From NCBI RefSeq assembly GCF_033898525.1, contig NZ_JAXAFJ010000012.1, positions 27,360 to 91,359 on the forward strand: a DNA stretch of 64,000 nucleotides, written 5' to 3'. The translations under genes and the position numbers were made by a program. The stretch comes from Flaviflagellibacter rhizophilus (GTDB taxonomy: Bacteria; Pseudomonadota; Alphaproteobacteria; Rhizobiales; Methylopilaceae). The notes beneath the pieces are model-generated. The model saw only the letters and a list, made by a program, of their open reading frames with translations, had not been told where the DNA came from and ran no database searches. Shown here in pieces: positions 9,426-19,069 of the stretch. Positions within the stretch are counted from its first letter, which is position 1. Each line of letters begins with the position of its first letter.

Positions 9426-9827
9426 TCAGCCCTTGCCGCGCGCCTTGCGGGCCGCGTATTTGGCGTCGCGCTTCGCCTTGCGCTCGACTTCGTCGGCCAT
9501 CACGCGAGCGGCCATGTCGGCCATGCTCGATTCCTTGGCCTTAGCCTCCAGCTTGGCAGCTTCCTCGGCCGCCAGACGCTCAAGCTCACGCTGCTCGGCA
9601 AGGATCGCGTCCTGCCGGGCCTTCTCCTCGTCGATGAGGCGCTGCTTCTCGGCACGCTCCGCCTCGCGCTTTTCGCGAGCTTCGGCAATGGCGCGGCGCT
9701 CCTCGATCCGCTTCTGCATCTCGGGGTCGTCCGCGCTCGGACGCTTCTTGAACTTGTCCAGAAGCGCCTTGCGCGCCTCTGCTGCGGTGCTCTGACGGTC
9801 GGCGAATGTGTCTGTTACTTTGGCCAA
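9426..9827 (-). CDS. DUF6481 family protein, highly charged helical
   Basis: 133 aa, rich in Glu, Lys, Arg and Ala (KRIEERRAIAEAREKREAERAE), so probably one long soluble helix or coiled coil with a basic KAKRDAKYAARKARGKG tail. It starts ATADRQ-like (VTDTFADRQSTAAEARKALLDKFK), which I associate with DUF6481. Function is unknown. It is divergent from the DEAD-box helicase gene across 181 bp. The lysine-rich tail may bind nucleic acid, but that is only inference. Confidence 0.7.
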   Translation of the reverse strand: MAKVTDTFADRQSTAAEARKALLDKFKKRPSADDPEMQKRIEERRAIAEAREKREAERAEKQRLIDEEKARQDAILAEQRELERLAAEEAAKLEAKAKESSMADMAARVMADEVERKAKRDAKYAARKARGKG

Positions 9828-10008
9828 GTTGGATTCCAGATGCGAAAGTTGACGTGTGACGTGCTAGTGGAAGTGCAGCTATGCGCCGCGCGGGCCGGAA
9901 AACGGTCCGATCCGGCCTTCCCACGTCACGATGACGCTCGTCACATAACGCGGGTCGACCCAAATTTCGAGGCTATAACCTCTCTCGCCCGGGATATTCC
10001 GACACAAA

Positions 10009-11928
10009 ATGACTTTTCCTACGACTCACCCCGCTCTGGCACAGGCTCTGGCCGAACGGGGCTATAACGATCCGACACCCGTCCAGGCTGCCGTTCTGGA
10101 GCCCGGGGCACGCGGACGCGACCTCCTCGTTTCGGCGCAGACCGGCTCCGGCAAGACGATCGCCTACGGCCTCGCTCTGGCCGAAACCCTGATGGGCGAG
10201 GCCGAGCGCCTTCCCTACGCGGCCGAGCCGCTGGCCCTGGTGGTGGCGCCCACGCGCGAATTGGCCCTGCAGGTCACCCGCGAGCTCGACTGGCTCTATG
10301 CACCCTCCGGCGCGCGCAACGTCTCCTGCGTCGGCGGCATGGACCCGAAGACCGAACGCAAGCGGCTGGCCGGCGGCGCGCATATCGTGGTCGGCACGCC
10401 CGGCCGCCTGCGCGACCATATCGAACGCGGCGGCCTCGACGTGTCGAAGCTGCGCGCCGTGGTGCTCGACGAGGCGGACGAGATGCTCGATCTCGGCTTC
10501 CGCGAGGATCTCGAATTCATTCTCGAGACCACGCCGCATGAGCGCCGCACGCTTCTGTTCTCCGCCACCATGCCGCGCACCATCGCGAACATGGCCAAGC
10601 GCTTCCAGCGCGATGCGGCACGCATCGAGGTGGCGGGCGACCGAGGCGGTCACGCTGACATCGAGTACCGCGCAGTCCGCATCGTGCCGAACGAGGTCGA
10701 GCATGCGGTGGTCAACCTGCTGCGGCAGGTGGATGCCCCCGTCTCCATCGTGTTCGCCAACACCCGCAACGCGGTGAAGCACCTGCAGGCCTCGCTGTTC
10801 GAACGCGGCTTCTCTGTCGTCGGCATGTCCGGCGAACTGAGCCAGAGCGAACGCAACCATGCCCTCCAAGCGCTTCGCGACGGGCGCGCACGCGTCTGCG
10901 TGGCAACCGATGTGGCCGCGCGCGGCATCGACTTGCCGGGCGTCGGCCTCGTCATCCATGCGGAGCTTCCGCACGATCCCGAAGTGCTGCAGCACCGCAG
11001 CGGCCGCACGGGCCGCGCCGGTCGAAAGGGCATCAGTGCCCTGCTGGTGGCGCCATCCCGCCGTCGCCGCGCCGAAAGCCTGATGGCCGGCGCCGGTGTC
11101 GTGCCGGAATGGTGCGGGCCGCCCACGGCGGAGGATATCCGCGCGCTCGATCAGGATCGGCTTCTCAACGATCCCCTGCTCAGCGAGCCGGTGTCCGAGG
11201 AAGACGCCTCGATGGCGCAGGCGCTGCTGACCCAGCGGTCGGCGGAAGATCTGGCGGCTGCGCTGGTGCGGATCTGGCGCTCGCGCCTGCCGGCACCGGA
11301 AGAGGTGTTCGATCCCGGCGAGCGGCGCGACCGCCGTCCCGAGGGCGAGAGCAGGCCCGTCCGCGAGGCACCCGGCAACCGCGCGGAAGTGTTCGCGGGG
11401 AGCCAATGGTTCCAGATGCGCATCGGCCGCCGCGACAATGCGGATGCCCGCTGGCTGCTGCCGTTGATCTGCCGGCGCGGCAATGTCACCCGTCAGGAAA
11501 TCGGGGCGATCCGCATCTTCGAGCGGGAGACCAAGTTTGAGGTCGCCGCCTCTGTCGTGGACCGTTTCGCCCATGCCATCCGCAAAGGCGGCGAGGACGA
11601 TATCGAGATCGTCGCCATCCAGGGTGAGGCGCCGGAGCGCGGACGCCGTGACGCACCGGAGCGGGAGGCTCCCGCCCGACGCCCGGCCGAGAAGCGTCCG
11701 ACGGAGCGGAAATCTTCGACGGATCGTGGTTCCGAGAAGTTCCTGGCCGAGAAGAAGGGTCCGCCGCGGTCGGCACACGCCGCCAAGCCCCCTCGCTCCG
11801 GCGAGCGCTCGGAACGTCATCCGGATGGGTTCCGTGGAAGCGGTCCTCGTGGCGACGCAAGGGGCGAGGCTCGGGGTGCGGGCCGTCCGGGCGATTTCGC
11901 CAAGAAGCCGCCGCGTCCCAAGCGCTGA
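10009..11928 (+). CDS. deaD: DEAD-box ATP-dependent RNA helicase (CsdA/DeaD-like)
   Basis: 639 aa. Helicase motifs in order are the Q-motif (YNDPTPVQ), Walker A AQTGSGKT, PTRELALQ, GTPGR, DEADEMLDLGF, SATMP, ATDVAARGID and HRSGRTGRAG. A DbpA/CsdA-type RRM-like domain follows (FQMRIGRRDNADARWLLPLICRRG in part), then a basic Arg/Lys/Pro tail. It unwinds structured RNA in ribosome assembly or mRNA decay. The 181-bp leader gap fits a regulated (for example cold-induced) promoter, but no element was identified. The symbol is by family resemblance. Confidence 0.85.
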   Translation: MTFPTTHPALAQALAERGYNDPTPVQAAVLEPGARGRDLLVSAQTGSGKTIAYGLALAETLMGEAERLPYAAEPLALVVAPTRELALQVTRELDWLYAPSGARNVSCVGGMDPKTERKRLAGGAHIVVGTPGRLRDHIERGGLDVSKLRAVVLDEADEMLDLGFREDLEFILETTPHERRTLLFSATMPRTIANMAKRFQRDAARIEVAGDRGGHADIEYRAVRIVPNEVEHAVVNLLRQVDAPVSIVFANTRNAVKHLQASLFERGFSVVGMSGELSQSERNHALQALRDGRARVCVATDVAARGIDLPGVGLVIHAELPHDPEVLQHRSGRTGRAGRKGISALLVAPSRRRRAESLMAGAGVVPEWCGPPTAEDIRALDQDRLLNDPLLSEPVSEEDASMAQALLTQRSAEDLAAALVRIWRSRLPAPEEVFDPGERRDRRPEGESRPVREAPGNRAEVFAGSQWFQMRIGRRDNADARWLLPLICRRGNVTRQEIGAIRIFERETKFEVAASVVDRFAHAIRKGGEDDIEIVAIQGEAPERGRRDAPEREAPARRPAEKRPTERKSSTDRGSEKFLAEKKGPPRSAHAAKPPRSGERSERHPDGFRGSGPRGDARGEARGAGRPGDFAKKPPRPKR

Positions 11929-11943
11929 CACAGAGAGGATGCC

Positions 11944-12915
11944 ATGACGAAGCCCGACCTCCTGATGCTGAACGAAATGCGTCCGTTTGCGCCCAAGGCG
12001 CTGGAAGCGGCGTTCAACGTGCATCGGATCTGGGAGTTGGAGGACGCGGAGGTGGTGAAGATAGCCCCCGACATCCGCGCCCTCGCGAGCTTCGGCGGGC
12101 GTGTGGATGCGCCGATGATGGAGCGATTTCCGCGTCTCTCCATCATCTCCATATCGAGCGTCGGCTATGACGGCATCGACGTGACGGCGGCGTCCCGGAT
12201 GGGCATCACCGTCACGAATACGCCCGACGTTCTGACCGAAGAGGTGGCGGATCTCGCCATCGGGCTGCTGCTCGCCACGGTACGGGAGATTCCGCAGGCC
12301 GAGCAGCACCTGCGGAGCGGGCTTTGGGCGTCGTCTGGCCCTTACCGCCTGACGGCTAGCCTGCAAGGGCGGAGCGTCGGCATCGTGGGCCTCGGCCGCA
12401 TCGGAAAGGCTATTGCCAAGCGGCTGGAAGGATTCGGCGTGCCGATCGCCTATTACGGGCGCAACCGGCAGGCTGATGTAGCCTACACCTATCATGCAGG
12501 CCTGACGGAGCTTGCCGAAGCGGTGGACGTTGTGATCGCCGTGACTCCCGGAGGCGCCGGTACGCGGCACCTCATTGGCGCAGATGCCTTCAGGGCTCTT
12601 GGGCCGAATGGCATCTTCGTCAATGTTGCGCGGGGTTCCGTGGTGGACGAAGCGGCGCTGATCGACGCGCTGCGGGACGGGACGATCCTCGGCGCGGGGC
12701 TCGACGTTTTCGAGAACGAGCCGAATGTCCCGCAGGCTCTCATGGACATGAAGAACACGGTGCTGCTGCCGCACGTTGCCTCGGCGTCGGCAGCCACGCG
12801 GGATGCGATGGCGCAGCTTGCCGTCGACAACCTGATCGCCTGGGCAGAGGGCCGCGGCCCGCTGACGCCCGTGCCAGAAACGCCCTGGCCGGCTCGCGTG
12901 GTGAGCGAAGGCTAG
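11944..12915 (+). CDS. D-2-hydroxyacid dehydrogenase (glyoxylate/hydroxypyruvate reductase-like)
   Basis: 323 aa, 15 bp after the helicase gene, with GAGAGGATGCC before the ATG. The Rossmann motif is GIVGLGRIGKAIA. The catalytic trio is Arg in NVARGSVVDE, Glu in DVFENEPNVP and His in LLPHVASAS. A Tyr-rich segment (AYYGRNRQADVAYTYH) replaces the usual NADPH-binding NR(S/T) loop. It probably reduces glyoxylate or hydroxypyruvate with NAD(P)H in the cytosol; hydroxyphenylpyruvate reductase is an alternative. Confidence 0.88.
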   Translation: MTKPDLLMLNEMRPFAPKALEAAFNVHRIWELEDAEVVKIAPDIRALASFGGRVDAPMMERFPRLSIISISSVGYDGIDVTAASRMGITVTNTPDVLTEEVADLAIGLLLATVREIPQAEQHLRSGLWASSGPYRLTASLQGRSVGIVGLGRIGKAIAKRLEGFGVPIAYYGRNRQADVAYTYHAGLTELAEAVDVVIAVTPGGAGTRHLIGADAFRALGPNGIFVNVARGSVVDEAALIDALRDGTILGAGLDVFENEPNVPQALMDMKNTVLLPHVASASAATRDAMAQLAVDNLIAWAEGRGPLTPVPETPWPARVVSEG

Positions 12916-13057
12916 TCGAGCGGGATGGGTGTTCGGCCGTGAACGCTGCCGGACATTTGGTCCTATGCGGCGCTTTGCACGCTGCCCGGACCTTCAGGCG
13001 TCCGGTGCCTGTGCTAATGCTCAGGCGCCCGACGCGTTTCAATGGAGGCCCGCACCG

Positions 13058-13522
13058 ATGACATCGCAGGATCTGGACGACACGTCCGGGAAGCCCGTCG
13101 TCATCGAGGGCTCGCCCGATGAGCATTGGCCTCGCCTCTCCCCCATGCAGACCGGCGTGCGCGGCCGCTGCCCACGCTGCGGCGAGGGAAGGCTGTTCGC
13201 CAACGGCTTCATCAAGCTTGCACCGCGCTGCGAGGTTTGCGGGCTGGACTATTCTTTCGCTGATCCGGCGGACGGCCCCGCCTTCTTCGTGATGATGTTC
13301 TTCTGCGTGCCGCCGGCCTTTCTGGGCGTCTGGCTCGAAGTGGTGCATCAGGTACCCTATTGGCTGAACGCCCTGATCACGCTGCCCGTGCTGCTGATCT
13401 TCTGCCTTCTGCCCTTGCGGCCCCTGAAGGGCTGGCTTGTCGCAAGCCAGTATTTCTTCAAGGCCGAGCAAGGACAGCTCGTCTATATCGACAGCGACGG
13501 GCGCGAACGTCCGCGCCGCTGA
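13058..13522 (+). CDS. DUF983 membrane protein with zinc-ribbon
   Basis: 154 aa, ATG 13058 preceded by GGAGG (13044-13048). Two CxxC pairs (CPRCGEGRLF and CEVCGLDYSF) form a short zinc ribbon. Two transmembrane helices follow (FFVMMFFCVPPAFLGVWLEV; LNALITLPVLLIFCLLPL) with the ADGPAFF link typical of DUF983. The family is widespread in alphaproteobacteria and its function is unknown. The Nudix gene follows after 11 bp, so the two are likely co-transcribed. Confidence 0.85.
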   Translation: MTSQDLDDTSGKPVVIEGSPDEHWPRLSPMQTGVRGRCPRCGEGRLFANGFIKLAPRCEVCGLDYSFADPADGPAFFVMMFFCVPPAFLGVWLEVVHQVPYWLNALITLPVLLIFCLLPLRPLKGWLVASQYFFKAEQGQLVYIDSDGRERPRR

Positions 13523-13533
13523 CGGGGGTCGCC

Positions 13534-14097
13534 ATGGCTGAGATCACGGAGCTCCGCACGGCTCATGACGGCTGGTGCAAGCTGTTCGTCGCGACTGTGC
13601 GAACCGCCGACGGCGCCAGCTTCACGCGCGAGATCGAAGACCATGGCGAGGCGGTGGCCGTGCTGCCTTACGATACCGAGCGTCGAACCGCGCTTCTCGT
13701 CCGCCAGTTGCGCGCGCCGGCCCTTCATGCGGCCGGCGTTATGCAGGTGCTCGAAGCGCCGGCGGGGCTGGCCGACCATGGATCAGTGGAAGATTCGGTT
13801 CGTGCCGAGGCCCAGGAAGAGCTCGGCCTGACTCTCCGCGAGGTGGAGTTCATCGGAACCGCCTGGACGATGCCGGGTATCTCGACCGAGCGGATGCACC
13901 TGTACCTTGCCGCCATTCGTGAGGACGACCGTACGGGCGCCGGTGGCGGGCTGGGCAGCGAGAACGAGAGCATCGAGATCGTGGAGATGCCCTTGGCCGA
14001 CCTCGCGGCCTTGGCTGCGGCGGGCGAGATCGTCGACATGAAGACCTTCGCCCTCGTCATGGCGCTGCAACTGCGCCGCCCCGCCCTTTTCAGGTGA
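13534..14097 (+). CDS. Nudix hydrolase, ADP-ribose/GDP-mannose pyrophosphatase-like
   Basis: 187 aa. The Nudix box is recognisable as AEAQEELGL inside VLEAPAGLADHGSVEDSVRAEAQEELGL, with the catalytic E..EE helix intact. The usual Arg before the first Glu is Ala and the upstream GX5E half is degenerate. The preceding VAVLPYD..RRTALLVRQLRAPAL and the following GTAWTMPGISTERMHLYLA match the NudF/NudK branch, which cleaves nucleoside diphosphate sugars. The exact substrate is not predictable. GTG/ATG choice: ATG 13534 follows GGGGG 13524-13528. Confidence 0.8.
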   Translation: MAEITELRTAHDGWCKLFVATVRTADGASFTREIEDHGEAVAVLPYDTERRTALLVRQLRAPALHAAGVMQVLEAPAGLADHGSVEDSVRAEAQEELGLTLREVEFIGTAWTMPGISTERMHLYLAAIREDDRTGAGGGLGSENESIEIVEMPLADLAALAAAGEIVDMKTFALVMALQLRRPALFR

Positions 14098-14281
14098 CGC
14101 AGGCGGGCCCCGGCCGTGCGGGTCAAACGGCGTAGTGCTGCCTTCACAACACCCTGACATGATGCCGCCTTGCCGTAGCAGGAGCGGATGCGATGGCGAT
14201 TGCGCGCATAGCCTTGTGGAGAGGTACGCTGACCATTCGGCGATGGCCGAACTTCAAGCGTGAAGAAGTAAAAGGCGAAGT

Positions 14282-14300
14282 GCCCAGCCTGAAGCTGGGC
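14282..14300. terminator. Hairpin between Nudix and PRC-barrel genes
   Basis: GCCCAGC (14282-14288), loop CTGAA, GCTGGGC (14294-14300), between two convergent genes. Neither side has an immediate T-run; on the minus strand a TTTT occurs about 12 nt later. It is a plausible but weak terminator. Confidence 0.35.
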
Positions 14301-14368
14301 CAATTTCGTGTCACATGGTGGCCGAAGGACGCTTCCGCCGCGCAGCGGCAGCAGAAGCCTCCGGTGAA

Positions 14369-15562
14369 CTAGCGGCTGACTTCGCCGGCGCCGGTGGCCT
14401 CCACATCGGCCGGGCGTGCATCGGCGGATACGCCGAGCGCGATCTCCGGATCGTCCGGCGTTCCCCCAAGGTTGAGGCTGGAGAACTCCAGCATCCTCGT
14501 GCCGTCGACGCCGCTCTGCTGGAGCAGGACGACGGCCTGCGGGCCCGAGAGGCGCACGTCCTTCACGCTGAGGCCTTCGTCTTTTCCGCGGACGCTCTCG
14601 CCGACGATCTTGCCGAGGCGCCACAGCGTGCCGTCGCCCGCCCCGTCGCTCGACGTGGTGCCGGAAGGTGCGCCGCCGACGCTTTCCTCCCGCGAGGCCA
14701 TCCGCGAGCCTGCCGGAACGGCATCGCCGCCCGTCGGGCGCGACGTGGCCTCATCCGCATTGTCCTGCGGCTGCGACTGACCGACGGGCTGCTCCGTAAC
14801 CCCATACTGCGCGTTGAGGTCGGGCCGGCTGCCCGCGCTGTTGCCTTCGTTGGCACGCCCCTGATTCTCGTTGGCCTGCGGCGTGCTCTGCGTCGCGCCG
14901 CTGCCTGTGCCCTGCTGCGGGGCCATGCCGCCGCTGCCCGAACCCGTGGCGCTCTCCTCCTTCTCCACGGATGTCGTTCCCGATGCGCGGCTGTTCTCCG
15001 CTTCCTCCTGCGTGCTGGGGGAGGCGGTCAAAGGAGCCTGCACATCGGGCTGGGGCGCGGACGGCGTTGCGGCGTCAGCCGCGACACTGGGCTTCACCGG
15101 GACATTGACCTCGGCACTTTGCGGCGCCGGCTGGTTGGCGCCGGAGACGGGCGGCGAGCCCGTGGCGGCCTTCGCCTCTGCAGGTTCCGCAGCCTTGTAT
15201 TCGGGTAGCGCGGCAAGGCTCTCCTTGGTCAGCCCGGAAATCTGCACCTTGCCGTCCTGCACCGGCGGCAGGCGATCCGTGTTCATCACCCGGAGCGTCT
15301 CGCCGAGCCCGAGCAGACCACCCTCACCCAGCAGAAGCTGGCGGACATGGCCGTCACGGCCGACCAGGACGTCGCGCAGCGTTGCGACCGACTGCCCGTC
15401 CGCGCCGACGATATCGGCATCCTTGGTGGCGCTGAACGTGGATTCGGGGACGGTGGTTTCCCTCCCGGTGGGCATGTTGCCGGATGGTGCCTGCGCCATC
15501 AGCGGGGCAGAGGCCAGCACAGAAAATATTGCGACGCCTGAAAGAAGAACCCGTGTTCTCAT
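14369..15562 (-). CDS. Secreted PRC-barrel domain protein with long disordered linker
   Basis: 397 aa. ATG 15562 is chosen because GGGAG lies 6 nt upstream. It has a signal peptide (LLSGVAIFSVLASAPLMAQA) and a PRC-barrel domain (about 40-90: DIVGADGQSVATLRDVLVGRDG). Then come about 200 low-complexity residues rich in Ala, Ser, Gly, Gln and Pro, and a second small domain (RLGKIVGESVRGKDEGLSVKDV). PRC barrels in secreted alphaproteobacterial proteins have no settled role; RNA-binding in RimM is the only well-known activity. An envelope or stress role is likely but unproven. Confidence 0.7.
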   Translation of the reverse strand: MRTRVLLSGVAIFSVLASAPLMAQAPSGNMPTGRETTVPESTFSATKDADIVGADGQSVATLRDVLVGRDGHVRQLLLGEGGLLGLGETLRVMNTDRLPPVQDGKVQISGLTKESLAALPEYKAAEPAEAKAATGSPPVSGANQPAPQSAEVNVPVKPSVAADAATPSAPQPDVQAPLTASPSTQEEAENSRASGTTSVEKEESATGSGSGGMAPQQGTGSGATQSTPQANENQGRANEGNSAGSRPDLNAQYGVTEQPVGQSQPQDNADEATSRPTGGDAVPAGSRMASREESVGGAPSGTTSSDGAGDGTLWRLGKIVGESVRGKDEGLSVKDVRLSGPQAVVLLQQSGVDGTRMLEFSSLNLGGTPDDPEIALGVSADARPADVEATGAGEVSR

Positions 15563-15976
15563 GACCATCTCCCGCGCTGCTTTGCCTCGCACGGAGGACC
15601 CTTCACCGGAACGCGGATCGGGCCACGGGGTTCCGGCAAACTGGAAGGACTGGACAGTCACAATAGAGGAAGCTGATCGCGGCCTTAGCCCCATACATCA
15701 TGATCTGCTCAGAAAACGCCGATATTCTTACCATGTGTTCGCTCGCCTTTCACTGGCGAGGTCAACAGCACCGGCATCATTATCACCAGTTGGCGTCATC
15801 TATTCTGCACAACCTCACAAGCATCAACGGTCGCAAAAATACATTGATATCTGGTATGCCACCGGGGATCACTGTCACGTCATCGAGATTGCTGCCGATT
15901 CAATTGACGCGGTCTGCCCACCGTAGCATCATTCCAAACTAGGTTCGGGCGGTTTGTCGCCCGCAGGAGGTCTGGG
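15563..15976. other. Intergenic region upstream of fdoG
   Basis: 414 bp of visibly lower G+C between divergent genes; no gene seen. It must hold the promoters of fdoGHI and of the PRC-barrel gene. Two perfect inverted repeats are present: CTCGCC-N7-GGCGAG (15742-15760) and CGGGCG-N6-CGCCCG (15946-15963). The latter lies just before the AGGAGG ribosome-binding site (15965-15970). No good FNR box or sigma-54 promoter was found by eye. Confidence 0.6.
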
Positions 15977-18900
15977 ATGCTGAAGGAGCTCTCACGCCGC
16001 CAATTCCTGAAGGGCGCTGGCACCGGCATGGCCGGTACGGCAATCGGCGCCCTTGGGTTCGGCGGTCCGGAACAGGCGCTGGCGCAAGCCGTGCGTCCTT
16101 TCAAGCTGGCACGTACGACGGAGACGCGGAACACATGCCCCTACTGCTCGGTGGCATGCGGCGTCATCATGTACAGCCTTGGCGACAAGTCCAAGAACGC
16201 CCATGCCAGCATCATCCACATCGAGGGTGACCCGGACCATCCGACGAATCGCGGCACGTTGTGCCCCAAGGGCGCGGCGCTGCTGGACTTCGTGCATGCC
16301 GAAACGCGCACCAAGTACCCGCAGTATCGCGGCCCCGGAGAGCGCGACTTCCGCCGCATCTCCTGGGACGAGGCGCTCGACAAGATCGCCCGCAAGCTCA
16401 AGGACGACCGCGACCAGAACTTCATCGCGAAGAACGCCGATGGCGTGACGGTCAATCGCTGGATCTCGACGGGCTTCCTGGCGGCGTCCGCATCCACCAA
16501 CGAAACCGCCTTCATGACCTACAAGGTGGTTCGCAGCACAGGAGCACTGGCGTTCGACAACCAGGCACGCGTCTGACACGGACCGACGGTGGCCAGTCTG
16601 GCCCCAACATTCGGTCGCGGTGCGATGACGAACTCCTGGACGGACATCAAGAACACCGATCTCGTCGTGATCATGGGCGGCAATGCCGCCGAGGCGCATC
16701 CGTGCGGCTTTAAATGGGTCACTGAGGCGAAGGCGCAGCGTGGAGCAAAGCTCATCGTCGTCGATCCGCGTTTCACGCGCTCGGCCTCGGTGGCGGATTT
16801 CTACGCGCCCATCCGGCAGGGAACCGACATCGCCTTCCTGCTGGGCGTCATCAAGTACTGCATCGACAACGACAACATTCAGCACGAATACGTCCGCGCC
16901 TTCACCAACGCCCCCTACCTGATCAAGGAAGGCTACGGCTATCAGGACGGCCTGTTCACTGGCTATGACGAGGCCAAGCGGGATTACGACCGCTCGAGCT
17001 GGGAATACGAGATCGGGCCGGACGGCTATGTCATCAGCGATGACACGCTGCAGCACCCGCGCTCGGTCTTCCAGCTGCTGAAGGTGCATGTCGCGCCCTA
17101 CACGCCGGAAATGGTGGAGCGCATCTGCGGCACGCCGAAGGACAAGTTCCTGACCGTTGCCAAGATGATCTCGGAGACGGCGGCCACCGACAAGGTCATG
17201 ACGAGCATGTACGCGCTCGGCTGGACCCAGCACTCCAAGGGCTCGCAGAACATCCGCGCCATGGCCATGCTGCAGCTGATGCTGGGCAATATCGGCCTTC
17301 GCGGCGGCGGCATGAACGCCCTGCGCGGCCATTCCAACATCCAGGGGCTCACCGATATCGGCCTGATGTCGAACCTGATCCCCGGCTACCTGACGCTCGC
17401 GACCGACAAGGAACCGGACTTCGAGACGTATATGAGCAAGCGGCAGTTCAAGCCGATGCGTCCGAACCAGATGAGCTACTGGCAGAACTACCGGAAGTTC
17501 ATGGTGAGCTTCCTGAAGTCGATGTACGGCAAGGCTGCGACGCCGGAGAACAACTTCGCCTTCGACTGGCTGCCGAAGCTCGACGTGCCCGGCTACGACG
17601 TGCTGCGCACCTTCGAGCTGATGCACCAGGGCAAGGTGAACGGCTATGTCTGCCAGGGCTTCAACCCCCTGCTCTCCTTCCCCAACAGGACGAAGATCAC
17701 CGAGAGCCTGTCCAAGCTGAAATTCCTCGTGGTCATGGATCCGCTGCAGACGGAGACGGCAAGGTTCTGGAAGGACGAGGGCGTCTTCAACGACGTGAAG
17801 CCCGAGGACATCCAGACCGAGGTGTTCGAACTGCCGACCACCTGCTTCGCGGAGGACGAAGGCGCGCTGGTGAACTCCGGCCGCTGGCTGCAATGGCACT
17901 GGCCCGGACAGGAACCTCCGGGCGAGGCCAAGAGCGACGTCTGGATCATGTCGCAGATCCATCTGCGGCTGCGCGCCCTCTACCAGAAGGAAGGCGGCGC
18001 GTTCCCTGACCCCATCCTGAACCTGCACTGGCCGTACCGCATCCCCGACGATCCGATGCCGGACGAGCTGGCCAAGGAGATGAACGGCTATGTCGTCTCC
18101 ACGGTGACCGATCCGGTGGACACCACCAAGGTGGTGCTGGAGAAGGGCAAGCAGCTCGACGGCTTCGCGCAGCTGCGCGACGACGGCTCGACCGCGTGCG
18201 GCTGCTGGATCTATTCCGGCAGCTACACCGAGAAGGGCAATATGATGGCCCGCCGGGACACGAACGACCCCGGCAATACCGGCGCCTACTCCAATTGGGC
18301 GTTCTCGTGGCCGGCCAACCGGCGGATCATCTACAATCGTGCGTCCGCCGACGTGAACGGCAAGCCGTGGGATCCGAAGCGCAAGCTGATCGAATGGAAC
18401 GGCACGGCCTGGTCCGGCTTCGACGTTCCGGACATCGCACCGGGCGCCAAGCCGCAGGATGTCGGCCCCTTCATCATGAACCCCGAGGGAACGGCACGCC
18501 TGTTCACGCGCGGCATGCTGAAGGATGGCCCCTTCCCGGCGCATTACGAGCCGTTCGAAAGCCCCATCGCCAATGTGCTGGCCCCCAAGATCCGCGGCAA
18601 TCCCGCCGCGCGCATCTTCAAGGCCGACATGGAGGCGCTCGGCACGAGCGACAAGTTCCCCTATGCGGCGACCTCCTACCGCCTCACCGAGCATTTCCAC
18701 TACTGGACCAAGCATGTCTGGGTGAATGCAATGCTGCAGCCGGAGTTCTTCGTGGAGATCAGCGAACAGCTGGCCGCCGAGAAGAACATCCAGCCCGGCG
18801 GCTGGGTGAAGGTCTCGTCCAACCGAGGCGAGGTGCAGGCCAAGGCGGTGGTGACGAAGCGCATCAAGCCGCTCATCTGCGACGGGCGCACGGTGCACAT

Positions 18901-19060
18901 CGTGGGCATACCCCTGCATTGGGGCTTCACGGGCGCGGCCAAGAAGGGCTTCGGCCCCAACAGCCTGACGCCTTTCGTGGGTGACGCGAACATCGAGACG
19001 CCGGAGTTCAAGGCGTTCCTGGTGAACGTGGAGCCCAGCAACGGCCCGGTCGTGAGCTAG
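15977..19060 (+). CDS. fdoG: Formate dehydrogenase alpha subunit, selenocysteine-containing
   Basis: 1027 aa when the in-frame TGA at 16574-16576 is read as selenocysteine (residue 200). The frame resumes with HGPTVASLAPTFGRGAMTN, the exact context of the Sec site in E. coli FdnG/FdoG. The N-terminus has a twin-arginine signal (LSRRQFLKGAG), and a [4Fe-4S] motif follows (Cys 54, 57, 61 and 96). It oxidises formate to CO2 at a bis-MGD molybdenum centre outside the cytoplasmic membrane and passes electrons to FdoH. The RBS AGGAGG lies at 15965-15970. A conventional gene caller would split it in two. Confidence 0.96.
16574..16616 (+). promoter_or_regulatory. Bacterial SECIS element directing Sec insertion in fdoG
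   Basis: The element begins at the UGA. The outer stem GACCGA (16581-16586) pairs perfectly with TCGGTC (16611-16616). The inner stem GGCCA (16591-16595) pairs with TGGCC (16599-16603) around a GTC loop. The bulged U at position 17 from the UGA (16590) and the apical G23-U24 match the E. coli fdhF/fdnG SECIS contacts for SelB. Position 22 is A instead of G. Confidence 0.9.
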
Positions 19061-19069
19061 GAGGCGGTT

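Noticed and set aside
9973..12774. 933-codon minus-strand open frame opposite the DEAD-box helicase and dehydrogenase genes
   Set aside because: Shadow frame; both plus-strand genes have full sets of catalytic motifs.
15770..15830. Possible sigma-54 promoter (TGGC...TGCA) before fdoG
   Set aside because: The GG-to-GC spacing is about 13 instead of 10 bp, so it does not fit the sigma-54 consensus.
16574..16576. TGA read as a premature stop splitting the formate dehydrogenase gene (pseudogene)
   Set aside because: The frame continues with the conserved Sec-site context, a matching SECIS follows, and selA, selB, selC and selD are all nearby.
15992..18919. 975-codon minus-strand open frame opposite fdoG
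   Set aside because: Antisense shadow of a conserved gene; low-complexity His/Gly/Ala-rich translation without family motifs.
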